Below are positions 1 through 7,733 of a stretch of DNA of 12,906 bases, one piece after another. The notes beneath the pieces are model-generated. The model ran no database searches. It saw nothing but the letters and a program-made list of their open reading frames with translations, and was not told the DNA's origin. The stretch comes from Deltaproteobacteria bacterium. Lineage in GTDB: Bacteria > Desulfobacterota > Desulfobulbia > Desulfobulbales > SURF-16. A program made the position numbers and the translations under genes. The stretch lies in contig JAOZSN010000081.1 in the NCBI GenBank assembly GCA_029939635.1, positions 1-12,906 of the forward strand, in the 5' to 3' direction. Numbering within the stretch: the first letter of the stretch is position 1; every line of letters begins with the position of its first letter.

Positions 1-332
1 ACCTCGGCATGGATAACTCCTGCCTCGGTGTTAAAGCTCATCTTGGTCGGAGCAATACCTTTAGCAAAGGCATAGCGGGCAGCACACCGAGCACCATTAC
101 CACACATCTCTGCTGCCGAGCCATCGCCGTTGAAAAAATGCCATTTGAAATCCGCCTGGGCATCATTTTCAATGAGGATGAGGCCATCAGCTCCAGCAGA
201 GAACATGCGTTTGCAGACCTTGGCGGCAAAAGCACTCATCTCGTCTGCTTGCAGAAAGGGTTCCCGGTGGTCAATGATGATGAAATCATTGCCTGTGCCT
301 GACATTTTTGTGAATGGGATTGGAAAGTCCAT
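1..332 (-). CDS. dapF: Diaminopimelate epimerase, N-terminal part (cut by window edge)
   Basis: DapF interconverts LL- and meso-diaminopimelate in the cytoplasm, just before LysA in lysine synthesis, and supplies meso-DAP for peptidoglycan. The reading frame opens at ATG 332 and continues to the left edge without a stop, giving 110 complete residues of the roughly 275 usual for the family. Visible hallmarks are the N-terminal FTKMSGTGNDFIIID block (about residues 7-21), FFNGDGSAAEMCGNGARC (66-83) with Cys76 as the expected first catalytic cysteine, and the start of the NTEAGVIHAE block. The second catalytic cysteine lies outside the window. The start lies 18 bp after the lysA stop, which implies cotranscription. 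I see no clear ribosome binding site before ATG 332; the next in-frame ATG (Met10, at 305) would remove residues usually present, so 332 is preferred. Identity is very secure. Confidence 0.95.
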   Translation of the reverse strand, partial: MDFPIPFTKMSGTGNDFIIIDHREPFLQADEMSAFAAKVCKRMFSAGADGLILIENDAQADFKWHFFNGDGSAAEMCGNGARCAARYAFAKGIAPTKMSFNTEAGVIHAE

Positions 333-350
333 AATTTTGCGGTTCGTAGC

Positions 351-1589
351 CTAAGGGATTTTCTCCCCAGCAATAAGCATCTCGTAGGTTTCTCTCTGGC
401 GGATAACGTGAAAGGTTTCGCCATCCCCTAAGACCTCTGCCACCCGTGGTCTGGAGTTGTAATTTGATGACATGGTAAAGCCGTAGGCTCCTGCGCTCAT
501 TATTGCCAGCAGGTCATCAGACTGGCTGGCTGGCATGGTCTTGTCGCGGGAGAGAAAATCACCTGTTTCACAGATTGGGCCGACTACATCGCCGGTCTCA
601 ATGCCTTGACCACGATCCTCCACCGGCAGGATGGCGTGATAGGCCCCGTAGAGACTGGGACGGGCCAGATCATTCATGCCTGCATCGACAATGGTAAATT
701 TTTTACCGCCCTGCTTGGTGTAGAGAACTTTGGTGACCAAAATACCAGCGTTGCCTACTATAACCCTTCCTGGTTCCAGGATCAAGGTGCAGTCAAGATC
801 CTTCAGTTCTGCCTCCAGGGCCTGAGCATATTGAGCCGGTACTGGTGGCTCCTCATCTTCATAATTGATACCCAACCCACCGCCCAGATCAAGATATTTG
901 ATGGCAATGCCTGTGTGCTGCAGGGTGGAAATGAAATTCTTAACCTTTTGCAGGGACTCAACAAAGGGAGAGACATCGGTAAGCTGGCTACCAATATGAC
1001 AACTGACCCCTTGCACGGTAATATTGGCTAACGCTGCTGCCTGCTGGTATGCCTCAAGGGCATCACCAATGGGGATGCCAAATTTGTTCTTGGCCAGGCC
1101 AGTGGAAATATAGGCATGGGTTTTAGGATCCACATCAGGGTTGACTCGAAAGGAGACCGGGGCTTGGACACCCATCTCTGCAGCTACATCCTGCAGGGCA
1201 AGGAGCTCCTGCTGCGACTCAACATTGAACATGAGGATTTGTGACTCAAGGCCAAATCGAAGTTCATCCCGGCTCTTGCCCACCCCGGAGTAGACAATTT
1301 TTTGAGGATCTATCCCTGCCTTAAGGGCGCGGAAGAGCTCGCCGCCCGAGACAATGTCAGCACCGCCACCCAGGGAGGCAAAGAGATTGAGTATGGCAAT
1401 ATTGGAGCATGCCTTGGTGGCAAAGCAGGTGATATGCGGCACGCTGAAGGCCTGGTCAAAGGTCTTGAAATGGTGAGTCAAGGTAGCCTTGCTGTAGAGG
1501 TAAAAAGGGGTACCAATTTCCTTCGCAATCTCTCTGATATCCACATCTTCACAGTGGAAGATGTTATCTTGGTAATTAAAATGATTCAT
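351..1589 (-). CDS. lysA: Diaminopimelate decarboxylase
   Basis: LysA is a PLP enzyme that decarboxylates meso-diaminopimelate to L-lysine, the last step of the pathway. The 412-residue product has the expected length and fold-type III layout: an alpha/beta barrel followed by a C-terminal beta domain. Key sites are Lys59 in FATKACSN (PLP Schiff base), His198 in SCHIGSQ, GGGLG (236-240, phosphate binding), EPGR (272-275), Cys340 in PICETGDFLS (active-site cysteine from the partner subunit in the dimer) and Tyr377 in SSNYNSRPR. CETGD and the YNSRPR block distinguish it from ornithine/arginine decarboxylases. It follows the lipoprotein gene after 59 bp and precedes dapF by 18 bp, so the two final DAP-pathway enzymes are paired. 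The region before ATG 1589 is AT-rich and has no evident Shine-Dalgarno sequence. No oddity in the catalytic residues. Confidence 0.97.
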   Translation of the reverse strand: MNHFNYQDNIFHCEDVDIREIAKEIGTPFYLYSKATLTHHFKTFDQAFSVPHITCFATKACSNIAILNLFASLGGGADIVSGGELFRALKAGIDPQKIVYSGVGKSRDELRFGLESQILMFNVESQQELLALQDVAAEMGVQAPVSFRVNPDVDPKTHAYISTGLAKNKFGIPIGDALEAYQQAAALANITVQGVSCHIGSQLTDVSPFVESLQKVKNFISTLQHTGIAIKYLDLGGGLGINYEDEEPPVPAQYAQALEAELKDLDCTLILEPGRVIVGNAGILVTKVLYTKQGGKKFTIVDAGMNDLARPSLYGAYHAILPVEDRGQGIETGDVVGPICETGDFLSRDKTMPASQSDDLLAIMSAGAYGFTMSSNYNSRPRVAEVLGDGETFHVIRQRETYEMLIAGEKIP

Positions 1590-1648
1590 AATTTTTTAAT
1601 GTTTTATAGTGGAAATGAATAAAAAATGTTCGCTTTTGAAACCTGCCT

Positions 1649-2683
1649 TTAAGGTACCGTTAATCTTTTTTCAATAGGTCGTTCTGATTCATTATGGCGG
1701 CTCCCCTGGTCAAAGGCGGAGACACTGTAATAATACAATCCAGGCTGTAATTCGCTGCTGTCGGCATAGGAGATGGCACCTGATTCGGTACTGCCGAGGA
1801 GGAGCGGTTCTTCATGTTCGCGGCGGCGATAGATGCGGTATCCTGCCACATCACTATCAGGTGAGGCCTGCCAGGAAATGTATGCTCCCTTGGCCAGCAG
1901 TACAACTGACAGTTGGCGGGGGGGCAGGGGGGCAACCATGTCAAGTGGCGTATCCTCAATGGTTGCACTGGCCAGACCACGGATCTCTCCTGATTCACCC
2001 TGTACGGCATAGACCTGGTAGAGATAACGCTGTTCATTGCGCAAGCCCACATCCCTATACCTCTGTTCATGGATAGGGGAAGAGATGGGCTGGAAGGACT
2101 GGCCATCCTGGCTCCGCATGAGCTGGTACATGGGGGGGGAGGCAAGGTTGCTACCGTCCTGGTGCTGGGTTACGGCCTGCCAGCTGATGGTTAAGGCCTG
2201 GTCACCAGTGTCAATGGTCACACCGGTAGGGGCAGCAAGGGGACTCTCTCGACGGATGGTTTTGCGGTTTGATTGCTGGCTGATGATGCGCCAGCCAGAG
2301 TTGGAACGGACGCTATACACATAATAATGGCCAGTTTTGAGCTTTGAGTCGTGCAGGGTGATGGTGTCGCCTGATTTCTTGCCGCGTGCTGTTACCTCAA
2401 TGGTGTCATCGTAGGAAACTGGACAGCCAGAACAAAAATCGGCAAAGGGAATTTCTGCCTTGTCCACCAGGAAGGTGCGGATATTGTCGATGGCAAGCCC
2501 GTCCACCGAGGTGTGGGGATAGGTCCAGCGTAAGTTGATGCCTTCACTATCAAGGGCATAACTCAGGTCGGTGATGCTTTGCGGAATAACAGCCCCTGGA
2601 GGGATGGCAGGAGTCTTACGGCCACAACCAGACAGGATGACCAGGAAGATTGCTGAGTACAGGCAAAACCGCACATAATTCAT
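1649..2683 (-). CDS. Predicted outer-membrane lipoprotein: LptM-like N-terminus plus three FN3-like domains
   Basis: Seen: residues 1-20 form a lipoprotein signal peptide with lipobox LSGC (Cys20). The mature protein begins CGRKTPAIPPG, resembling the start of E. coli LptM/YifL (CGLKGPLYFPP) and Pseudomonas LppL (CGQKGPLYLP). Three fibronectin-III-like units follow, at about 36-147, 150-245 and 251-344, each with an early Trp (LRWTYP, ISWQAV, ISWQAS) and late Tyr-rich strand (YYVYSVRS, YLYQVYAV, YYYSVSAF). A CSGC pair (Cys84, Cys87) in the first unit could form a disulfide. Position +2 of the mature protein is Gly, not Asp, which favours outer-membrane sorting. Context: its ATG overlaps the argH stop by one base (TGATG), and it sits directly before lysA-dapF, the place LppL holds in Pseudomonas; LptM lies directly before dapF in E. 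coli. LptM helps assemble the LptDE LPS translocon; a similar role here is inference. It could instead be a generic FN3 surface lipoprotein. Confidence 0.85.
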   Translation of the reverse strand: MNYVRFCLYSAIFLVILSGCGRKTPAIPPGAVIPQSITDLSYALDSEGINLRWTYPHTSVDGLAIDNIRTFLVDKAEIPFADFCSGCPVSYDDTIEVTARGKKSGDTITLHDSKLKTGHYYVYSVRSNSGWRIISQQSNRKTIRRESPLAAPTGVTIDTGDQALTISWQAVTQHQDGSNLASPPMYQLMRSQDGQSFQPISSPIHEQRYRDVGLRNEQRYLYQVYAVQGESGEIRGLASATIEDTPLDMVAPLPPRQLSVVLLAKGAYISWQASPDSDVAGYRIYRRREHEEPLLLGSTESGAISYADSSELQPGLYYYSVSAFDQGSRHNESERPIEKRLTVP

Positions 2684-4074
2684 CAGGCGATACCTAAAAC
2701 CTGCTCAGCCTTGGCCAGGGCAGTTGTAACCCGTGCCAGGCCTGTGCCACCGGTGGAGATGCGGCTGTTCACCGAGCCTTCCACGGTGAGAACGGTGAAA
2801 ACATTATCGTTGATGGCGGTAGAAAATTGCTGTAACTCGTCAAGGCTCAAGTCGGTTAGATCTTTGCCCTGTTCAATACAATAAGCTACGGTCTGGCCGA
2901 CGATGGAATGGGCCTGGCGAAAGGGGACATTTTGGCGTACCAGGTAATCAGCCAGGTCGGTGGCAGTCATATAGCCGCCGCCACTGGTGGCAGTGGCCAA
3001 GCGCTCGGTATTAAATGTGGTCTTGGCAATCAGTTCTGCCATGAGTCCCAGGCTTTGGCTTACTGTATCAATGGTGTCAAAGAGTGGTTCTTTATCTTCC
3101 TGCAGGTCACGGTTGTAGGTCATGGGCAGCCCCTTAAGCAGGGTCAACAAACTCATGAGATTACCCACCACTCGACCAGATTTGCCGCGTATTAATTCTG
3201 GGATATCAGGGTTTTTTTTCTGCGGCATGATGGAGCTGCCAGTACAAAAACTGTCAGGTAACTCAATAAAGTTGAACTCTTCGGTGGCCCACAGGACAAG
3301 CTCTTCACTGAGACGACTGAGATGAACCTGAATGAGGGCGCAGCTGGAGGAAAACTCAATGATAAAATCGCGGTCTGCCACGGTATCCATGGAGTTGGCT
3401 GACACAACAGGGAAATCGAGGAGCTCAGCGACATACTCCCGGTCAATGGGTAGGCCTGTGCCAGCCAAGGCTGCCGAGCCTAGTGGCATGATGTTGATAC
3501 GTTTGAGGCCGTCAACCAGGCGTTCTTTGTCACGACCAAACATCTCGGCATAGGCCAGAAGGTGGTGGGATATAAGTACTGGTTGGGCCCGTTGCAGGTG
3601 GGTATAGCCGGGCATGACATGGCCAAGATAGGTGCGGGCCAAGGTGACAAAGCTTTGCTGCAGGCTGGTGATAAGATCAATGATCTCCTGGCTTACCTCA
3701 CGCAGGTAGAGACGGGTGTCCAGGTTGACCTGGTCGTTGCGGCTGCGAGCTGTATGGAGCCGAGCACCGGCAGCACCGATTTTTTCAGAGAGCCGTTTTT
3801 CGATATTCATATGGATATCTTCCAGCTCTGGCCGGAAGACAAAGCTGCCATCTTCTATCTCTGCCTCTATCTCACCTAAGCCCTTGATGATCTGGTCACG
3901 TTCCTCGTCGGTGATTAACTCCTGGCGGGCCAGCATGGTGGCATGGGCAATAGATCCAGCAATATCCTGGCGAAAGAGGCGGCAGTCATAATGGATGGAG
4001 GCAGAGAATGCCTCCACTGAGGCAGCAGTCTTTTGGGTGAAGCGGCCACCCCACATTTTTGTTTCGTTAGACAT
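2683..4074 (-). CDS. argH: Argininosuccinate lyase
   Basis: ArgH splits argininosuccinate into arginine and fumarate, the last step of arginine synthesis. The 463 residues match the family length. The protein begins with the typical KMWGGRF block (6-12) and carries HTARSRNDQ (107-115), the YTHLQRAQP segment (157-165, catalytic histidine region) and the superfamily signature GSSIMPQKKNPD (279-290), in which Ser281 is the expected catalytic serine. The stop codon overlaps the start of the lipoprotein gene by one base, so translational coupling is likely. A 109-bp gap with an inverted repeat separates it from argG. The bases before ATG 4074 are T/A-rich and show no good ribosome binding site; no upstream in-frame start looks better, and MSNETKMWGGRF is a normal N-terminus. 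Identity is secure; delta-crystallin-type homologues are excluded by context. Confidence 0.97.
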   Translation of the reverse strand: MSNETKMWGGRFTQKTAASVEAFSASIHYDCRLFRQDIAGSIAHATMLARQELITDEERDQIIKGLGEIEAEIEDGSFVFRPELEDIHMNIEKRLSEKIGAAGARLHTARSRNDQVNLDTRLYLREVSQEIIDLITSLQQSFVTLARTYLGHVMPGYTHLQRAQPVLISHHLLAYAEMFGRDKERLVDGLKRINIMPLGSAALAGTGLPIDREYVAELLDFPVVSANSMDTVADRDFIIEFSSSCALIQVHLSRLSEELVLWATEEFNFIELPDSFCTGSSIMPQKKNPDIPELIRGKSGRVVGNLMSLLTLLKGLPMTYNRDLQEDKEPLFDTIDTVSQSLGLMAELIAKTTFNTERLATATSGGGYMTATDLADYLVRQNVPFRQAHSIVGQTVAYCIEQGKDLTDLSLDELQQFSTAINDNVFTVLTVEGSVNSRISTGGTGLARVTTALAKAEQVLGIA

Positions 4075-4097
4075 AGTTTTTTAAGAAGTTAAAGGAG

Positions 4098-4187
4098 TAG
4101 AGAAGTAAATAAATAAAGAAGTAACGGAAAAGCCTTAATCAGTATAAGCGCTATTTTCTCTATTTCTTTATTTCTATTATTCTTTAC
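4098..4187. repeat. Imperfect inverted repeat of octamer units in the argG/argH gap
   Basis: The left arm (about 4098-4133) reads as octamers GTAGAGAA, GTAAATAA, ATAAAGAA, GTAACGGA on the plus strand. The right arm (about 4152-4187) reads on the minus strand as GTAAAGAA, TAATAGAA, ATAAAGAA, ATAGAGAA. The arms match at roughly 26 of 36 positions, so the gap can fold on itself. The unit is the same RTARAGAA type found in the argF/argG gap. The right arm reaches the argG stop codon. Confidence 0.6.
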
Positions 4188-5389
4188 ATTCTGTTTTTCA
4201 GCGCTTTCATGGTCATGCGCAGGGCATTGAGGCGGATGAAGCCTTCGGCATCAGACTGGGTGTAGACCTCGTCCTCTTCAAAGGTGGCAAAGCTTTCCTG
4301 GTAGAGGGAATCCTTGGATTTGCGACCCACAGGGATACAATTACCCTTGTAGAGTTTGACGCGTACGGTGCCGTTGACCGTTTTCTGGGCCTCATCCATG
4401 GTTACCTGCATCAACTCTCGTTCTGGTGAAAACCAGAAACCGTTATAGATCAACTCGGCATAGCGTGGCATGAGAGAATCGCGGATTTTTAAAACCTCAC
4501 GGTCCAGGGTGATGGTTTCCAGGTCACGATGGGCGGTGCGTAAGATTGTCCCGCCTGGGGTCTCGTAGACACCACGGGATTTCATACCAACGAAGCGGTT
4601 TTCTACCATATCCAGGCGGCCAATGCCATTTTCTCCACCTAGCTTGTTTAGGGTTCTGAACAGGTTGGAGGCAGACATTATTTCACCATCAATGGCCACT
4701 GGATCACCATTTTGGAATTCTATTTCAATATATGTTGCCTTGTCTGGCGCATCCTCAGGAGACACAGACAGTTTAAACATGACCTCTTCCGGCTCATTCC
4801 ACGGATCTTCAAGGATACCTCCCTCAAAGCTGATATGGAGCAGGTTCTCATCAGAGCTGTACGGGTTTTGCTTGGTGGTTGGAATGGGGATGCCGTATTT
4901 TTTTGCATAGTCCACGAGTTTGGTGCGGGAGTTGAGATCCCAGGTGCGCCATGGGGCGATGATGGTCAGGCTTGGGTCAATGCCAAGATAACCTAGTTCA
5001 AAGCGCACCTGGTCATTTCCCTTACCTGTGGCACCATGGCTGACGGCATTAGCGTTTTCAATATGGGCAATGCGTACCTGCTCTTGGGCAATAAGTGGCC
5101 GAGCCAGGGAGGTGCCCAATAGATAGGAGCCTTCATAGATGGCATTGGCGCGAAAGGCAGGGAAGATATAGTCAGTAACAAACTCTTCCTGCAGGTCAGA
5201 GATGATCACCTTTTCTGCACCAGTTGCCATACCCTTTTTCTTTATTGCTTCCCAATCTTCGTCTTGGCCAATATTAGCCGCATAGGCGATGACCGGGCAG
5301 TTATACTCTTCTTTGAGCCATCTAAGGATAACAGAGGTGTCGAGACCTCCGGAGTAGGCCAGTACAATTTTATTGATGTCTTTTGTCAT
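4184..5389 (-). CDS. argG: Argininosuccinate synthase
   Basis: ArgG joins citrulline and aspartate using ATP to form argininosuccinate. The 401-residue length is that of the common bacterial type I enzyme. The N-terminal ATP pyrophosphatase motif AYSGGLDTS is at residues 11-19, and the citrulline/aspartate-binding block SHGATGKGNDQVRFE is at 117-131. Further conserved blocks are APWRTWDLNSR (145-155) and the NPYSSDENLLHISFEGG segment (175-191). The gene sits between argF and argH, separated by gaps of 123 and 109 bp, both with inverted repeats. The bases before ATG 5389 contain no recognisable Shine-Dalgarno sequence. The final codons and stop overlap the end of the repeat in the 3' gap. The chosen start gives the standard short lead (MTKDINKIVLAYSGG), so no extension is needed. 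Confidence 0.97.
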   Translation of the reverse strand: MTKDINKIVLAYSGGLDTSVILRWLKEEYNCPVIAYAANIGQDEDWEAIKKKGMATGAEKVIISDLQEEFVTDYIFPAFRANAIYEGSYLLGTSLARPLIAQEQVRIAHIENANAVSHGATGKGNDQVRFELGYLGIDPSLTIIAPWRTWDLNSRTKLVDYAKKYGIPIPTTKQNPYSSDENLLHISFEGGILEDPWNEPEEVMFKLSVSPEDAPDKATYIEIEFQNGDPVAIDGEIMSASNLFRTLNKLGGENGIGRLDMVENRFVGMKSRGVYETPGGTILRTAHRDLETITLDREVLKIRDSLMPRYAELIYNGFWFSPERELMQVTMDEAQKTVNGTVRVKLYKGNCIPVGRKSKDSLYQESFATFEEDEVYTQSDAEGFIRLNALRMTMKALKNRM

Positions 5390-5412
5390 GGGTCTGTGGG
5401 GTGAAAGTTGGA

Positions 5413-5446
5413 AATAGAGAATGTAAAGAATGTAGAGAAGATAAAG
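5413..5446 (+). repeat. Purine-rich 8-9-base repeat units in the argF/argG gap
   Basis: Consecutive units ATAGAGAA, GTAAAGAA, GTAGAGAA and the start of ATAAAG lie one base apart, giving a consensus RTARAGAA with a period of about nine. AGAATGTAAAGAAT (5418-5431) recurs exactly on the opposite strand at 4179-4192, at the end of argG. This block overlaps the left arm of the inverted repeat. Confidence 0.6.
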
Positions 5447-5497
5447 TAGATGGATGGTGTCTTAATAAAGATTTTGCCATCCTTCCTTTACCTTCTC
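5435..5497. repeat. Long imperfect inverted repeat in the argF/argG gap
   Basis: The arms are 5435-5457 and 5477-5497. Paired blocks are GAGAAG/CTTCTC, TAAAG/CTTTA and GGATGG/CCATCC, interrupted by one mismatch and a 5-versus-3-base bulge, around a 19-base loop. The transcript could fold into a long hairpin between argF and argG. No T-run follows on the minus strand, so it does not look like a terminator; it could stabilise or process the mRNA. Confidence 0.7.
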
Positions 5498-5512
5498 GAT
5501 TTTCGGTAACTT

Positions 5513-6430
5513 CTAGCCATTAATATGTTCTTCTAAGATTGCCTTATGGATATGCATTTTGTTTTCTGCTTGATCCCAGGCCACGCAGTGTTCACCTTCG
5601 AGAACCTCGTCGCTGATCTCTTCGCCACGGTGGGCAGGGAGGCAGTGGAGCACTAAGGCACCATCCTTGGCGGCGCTAAGTAGGTCGCTGTTGACCTGAT
5701 AGGGTTGGAAGATTTTTTCTCGTTCAACCTGCTCTTCCTCTTGGCCCATGGACGCCCAGACATCACAGTTAATAATGTCAGCTTCTTCCACGGCCTCTCT
5801 GGGGTCAGTGGTCAGGGTGATGGGTTTAACTGCCTGGAGCCGCGCCTCATCCAGCACTGTTTTTTCTGGTTCATATCCTTCTGGACAGGCTAGGGTCAGC
5901 TCGAATCCCATGCGACTGGCAGCATGGATCCAGGTGTTGGCCATATTATTACCATCACCAACCCAGGCAATATGCAGGTCTGCAAGGGGGACTTTTTTAT
6001 GTTCCAGCACAGTCATTATGTCACTTAATATCTGGCAGGGATGGTAGAGATCTGTCAGGGCATTAATTACCGGGATGGATGCATATTTTGCCAGTTCGTC
6101 AACGATCTCCTGGCCAAAGGTACGCACGACCAGAGCATCTACATAGCCGGACATAACGCGGGCCATGTCTTTGAGTGGTTCATTTCTGGATAACTGGGTG
6201 TCCTTACCCGAGAGATAGATAACCTGACCGCCCATACCGTACATGGCTGACTCAAAGGAGACACGGGTTCGGGTGGATGGCTTCTCGAAAATCATGCCAA
6301 TGGTCTTGCCAGTCAGGGTCTGGTGGCGGCTACCATCTTTAGCTTCATATTTTAAAATCATAGCCCTTTCGATATAGGCCATGAGCTCGTTTTTATCAAA
6401 ATCCCAAAGGGAAAGGAGATGCTGTGTCAT
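5513..6430 (-). CDS. argF: Ornithine carbamoyltransferase (anabolic)
   Basis: ArgF makes citrulline from ornithine and carbamoyl phosphate. With the ATG at 6430 the product has 305 residues, normal for anabolic enzymes. It contains the carbamoyl-phosphate loop STRTR (52-56), HPCQ (130-133), the ornithine-side segment DVWASMG (223-229, SMG loop) and HCLPAHRGEEI (262-272, with the catalytic-type cysteine 263). The reading frame is open up to a GTG at 6481, which would add 17 residues (VLRKQFICDLQILRVLP). I prefer 6430 because MTQHLLSLWDF is the usual N-terminus and a weak AAGAG ribosome binding site lies 8 bases before it. A 112-bp gap with a heptamer repeat separates it from argD. The SMG loop indicates ornithine rather than N-acetylornithine or N-succinylornithine as substrate; this last point is inference from the motif. 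Confidence 0.96.
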   Translation of the reverse strand: MTQHLLSLWDFDKNELMAYIERAMILKYEAKDGSRHQTLTGKTIGMIFEKPSTRTRVSFESAMYGMGGQVIYLSGKDTQLSRNEPLKDMARVMSGYVDALVVRTFGQEIVDELAKYASIPVINALTDLYHPCQILSDIMTVLEHKKVPLADLHIAWVGDGNNMANTWIHAASRMGFELTLACPEGYEPEKTVLDEARLQAVKPITLTTDPREAVEEADIINCDVWASMGQEEEQVEREKIFQPYQVNSDLLSAAKDGALVLHCLPAHRGEEISDEVLEGEHCVAWDQAENKMHIHKAILEEHING

Positions 6431-6505
6431 GGGTAAAACTCTTAAAATCTGTAAGTCGCATATAAATTGTTTACGGAGCACATCATTTTGTGTGCCTACA
6501 AATTA

Positions 6506-6536
6506 CTGTTAACCGTTAACTGTAAACCGTAAACCG
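6506..6536. repeat. Heptamer tandem repeat in the argD/argF gap
   Basis: Four consecutive 7-base units, CTGTTAA, CCGTTAA, CTGTAAA and CCGTAAA, are followed by a partial fifth (CCG). Units differ only at the second and fifth bases of the heptamer. The repeat sits in the 112-bp gap between argD and argF, upstream of the preferred argF start. Copy number might vary between strains. Confidence 0.8.
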
Positions 6537-6542
6537 CAGGTA

Positions 6543-7733
6543 CTATAGATTGGAAAAAATTTCCTCAAGAATAGCGGATAAGGCATCAATTTCACCAGTG
6601 CTTACTGTCAGGGGTGGGGTGCAACGGATAACAGTACCGTTGCCTGCCAGGGTGACTAGTATGCCCATCTCAAAAAGGTTGTTAACGATCTTGGAGGCAA
6701 GGGGAATGGATACCTCAGAGAGGACAATCCCCTGGATAAGACCACGACCTCGCACACCATCGGCCAGACGGGAATACTGGTCAGTGACTGATTTGAGCTG
6801 CTTGTGGAGATAGTCTCCTCGTTCCCGAACCTGATCAAGGAAGCCTGGGCTGATCAGGGTTTTTAGGACAGCATTGGCAGCTGCACAGGCTACGGGGTTG
6901 CCGCCAAAGGTGGAACCATGATCGCCAGGTTGGAAGCTGGCTGCGACCTTATTAGTGGTAAGCATTGCACCGATGGGCATACCATTGCCCAGGGCCTTGG
7001 CCGTGGTAAGAATGTCTGGCCGAATTCTGTACTGCTCATAGGCAAAGAGGGTGCCTGTGCGGCCCATGGCCACCTGAATTTCATCAAAGATGAGCAGGAT
7101 GGAATGCTGGTCACAGAGTGAGCGTAAGCCTTGGATATATTCTAAATCAAGGGGGCGGATACCACCTTCACCCTGCAGGGGTTCAACCAGAATGGCACAG
7201 GTGCGGTTGGTTACCAGTTCTTCCAATGCCTCCAAGTCATTAAAGGGGGCATGGATAAAGCCCGCAGGCATGGGTTCAAAGCCTTTATGGAATTTTGGCT
7301 GGCCGGTTGCCGCTACCGTGGCCAGGGTGCGGCCATGGAAGGAGCCTTCCAGGGAAATAATTTCATAACAGGTCTCGCCACCGTGTTTGCGAGCCAGTTT
7401 AATGGCAGCCTCGTTGGCCTCGGCCCCTGAATTGGCTAGAAATATTTTGTCAGCAAAGGAGTGATCCACCAGCATGCCGGCTAATTCCATCTGTGGCATG
7501 GTGTGGTAAAGATTAGAAACATGGACCAGGTTAGCGACTTGACGGCAGATCGCCTCAGTAACCACTGGGTGGCAATGACCCAGGCTGCAGACTGCAATGC
7601 CGGCGACAAAATCGAGATATTCCTTGCCCTCGGTATCTTTGAGTCGACAGCCTTTGCCCTCAACCATAATGGCAGGGAAACGGCTGTAGGTATTTATGAA
7701 GAGGTCGTTGCTGACATCAATTAAATGGCTCAT
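6543..7733 (-). CDS. argD: Acetylornithine aminotransferase
   Basis: ArgD is a class III PLP aminotransferase that converts N-acetylglutamate semialdehyde to N-acetylornithine with glutamate as donor; related enzymes also act on succinyl-diaminopimelate intermediates in lysine synthesis, which would fit the linked lysA-dapF, but nothing in the sequence proves dual use. The 396-residue product has NSGAEANEAAIKLAR (101-115), SFHGRT (131-136), LIFDEIQVAMGRTG (214-227) and TTAKALGNGMPIGAM (243-257), where Lys246 is the expected PLP lysine. HGSTFGGNP (272-280) is also present. Its ATG overlaps the argB stop (ATGA), so the two are coupled. A minor deviation is VAMGRTG where TGMGRTG or VGMGRTG is common. 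Context makes acetylornithine the main substrate; succinylornithine or GABA aminotransferase are less likely alternatives. Confidence 0.95.
   Translation of the reverse strand: MSHLIDVSNDLFINTYSRFPAIMVEGKGCRLKDTEGKEYLDFVAGIAVCSLGHCHPVVTEAICRQVANLVHVSNLYHTMPQMELAGMLVDHSFADKIFLANSGAEANEAAIKLARKHGGETCYEIISLEGSFHGRTLATVAATGQPKFHKGFEPMPAGFIHAPFNDLEALEELVTNRTCAILVEPLQGEGGIRPLDLEYIQGLRSLCDQHSILLIFDEIQVAMGRTGTLFAYEQYRIRPDILTTAKALGNGMPIGAMLTTNKVAASFQPGDHGSTFGGNPVACAAANAVLKTLISPGFLDQVRERGDYLHKQLKSVTDQYSRLADGVRGRGLIQGIVLSEVSIPLASKIVNNLFEMGILVTLAGNGTVIRCTPPLTVSTGEIDALSAILEEIFSNL

Noticed and set aside
606..1031. 141-codon plus-strand open frame opposite lysA
   Set aside because: It overlaps conserved lysA blocks completely and has no family resemblance.
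1413..1415. KACSN instead of the common KAN after the PLP lysine of LysA, at first considered unusual
   Set aside because: E. coli LysA has the same QKACSN arrangement, so this is a known variant and not an anomaly.
1616..1648. Possible terminator between the lipoprotein gene and lysA (GTTTC...GCGAAC followed by ATTTTTTA on the minus strand)
   Set aside because: The stem would be about 3-4 bp with mismatches; too weak to call.
6431..6481. 17-codon N-terminal extension of argF from a GTG at 6481
   Set aside because: The extension is not typical of the family, and the ATG at 6430 has a usable ribosome binding site and gives the standard N-terminus.
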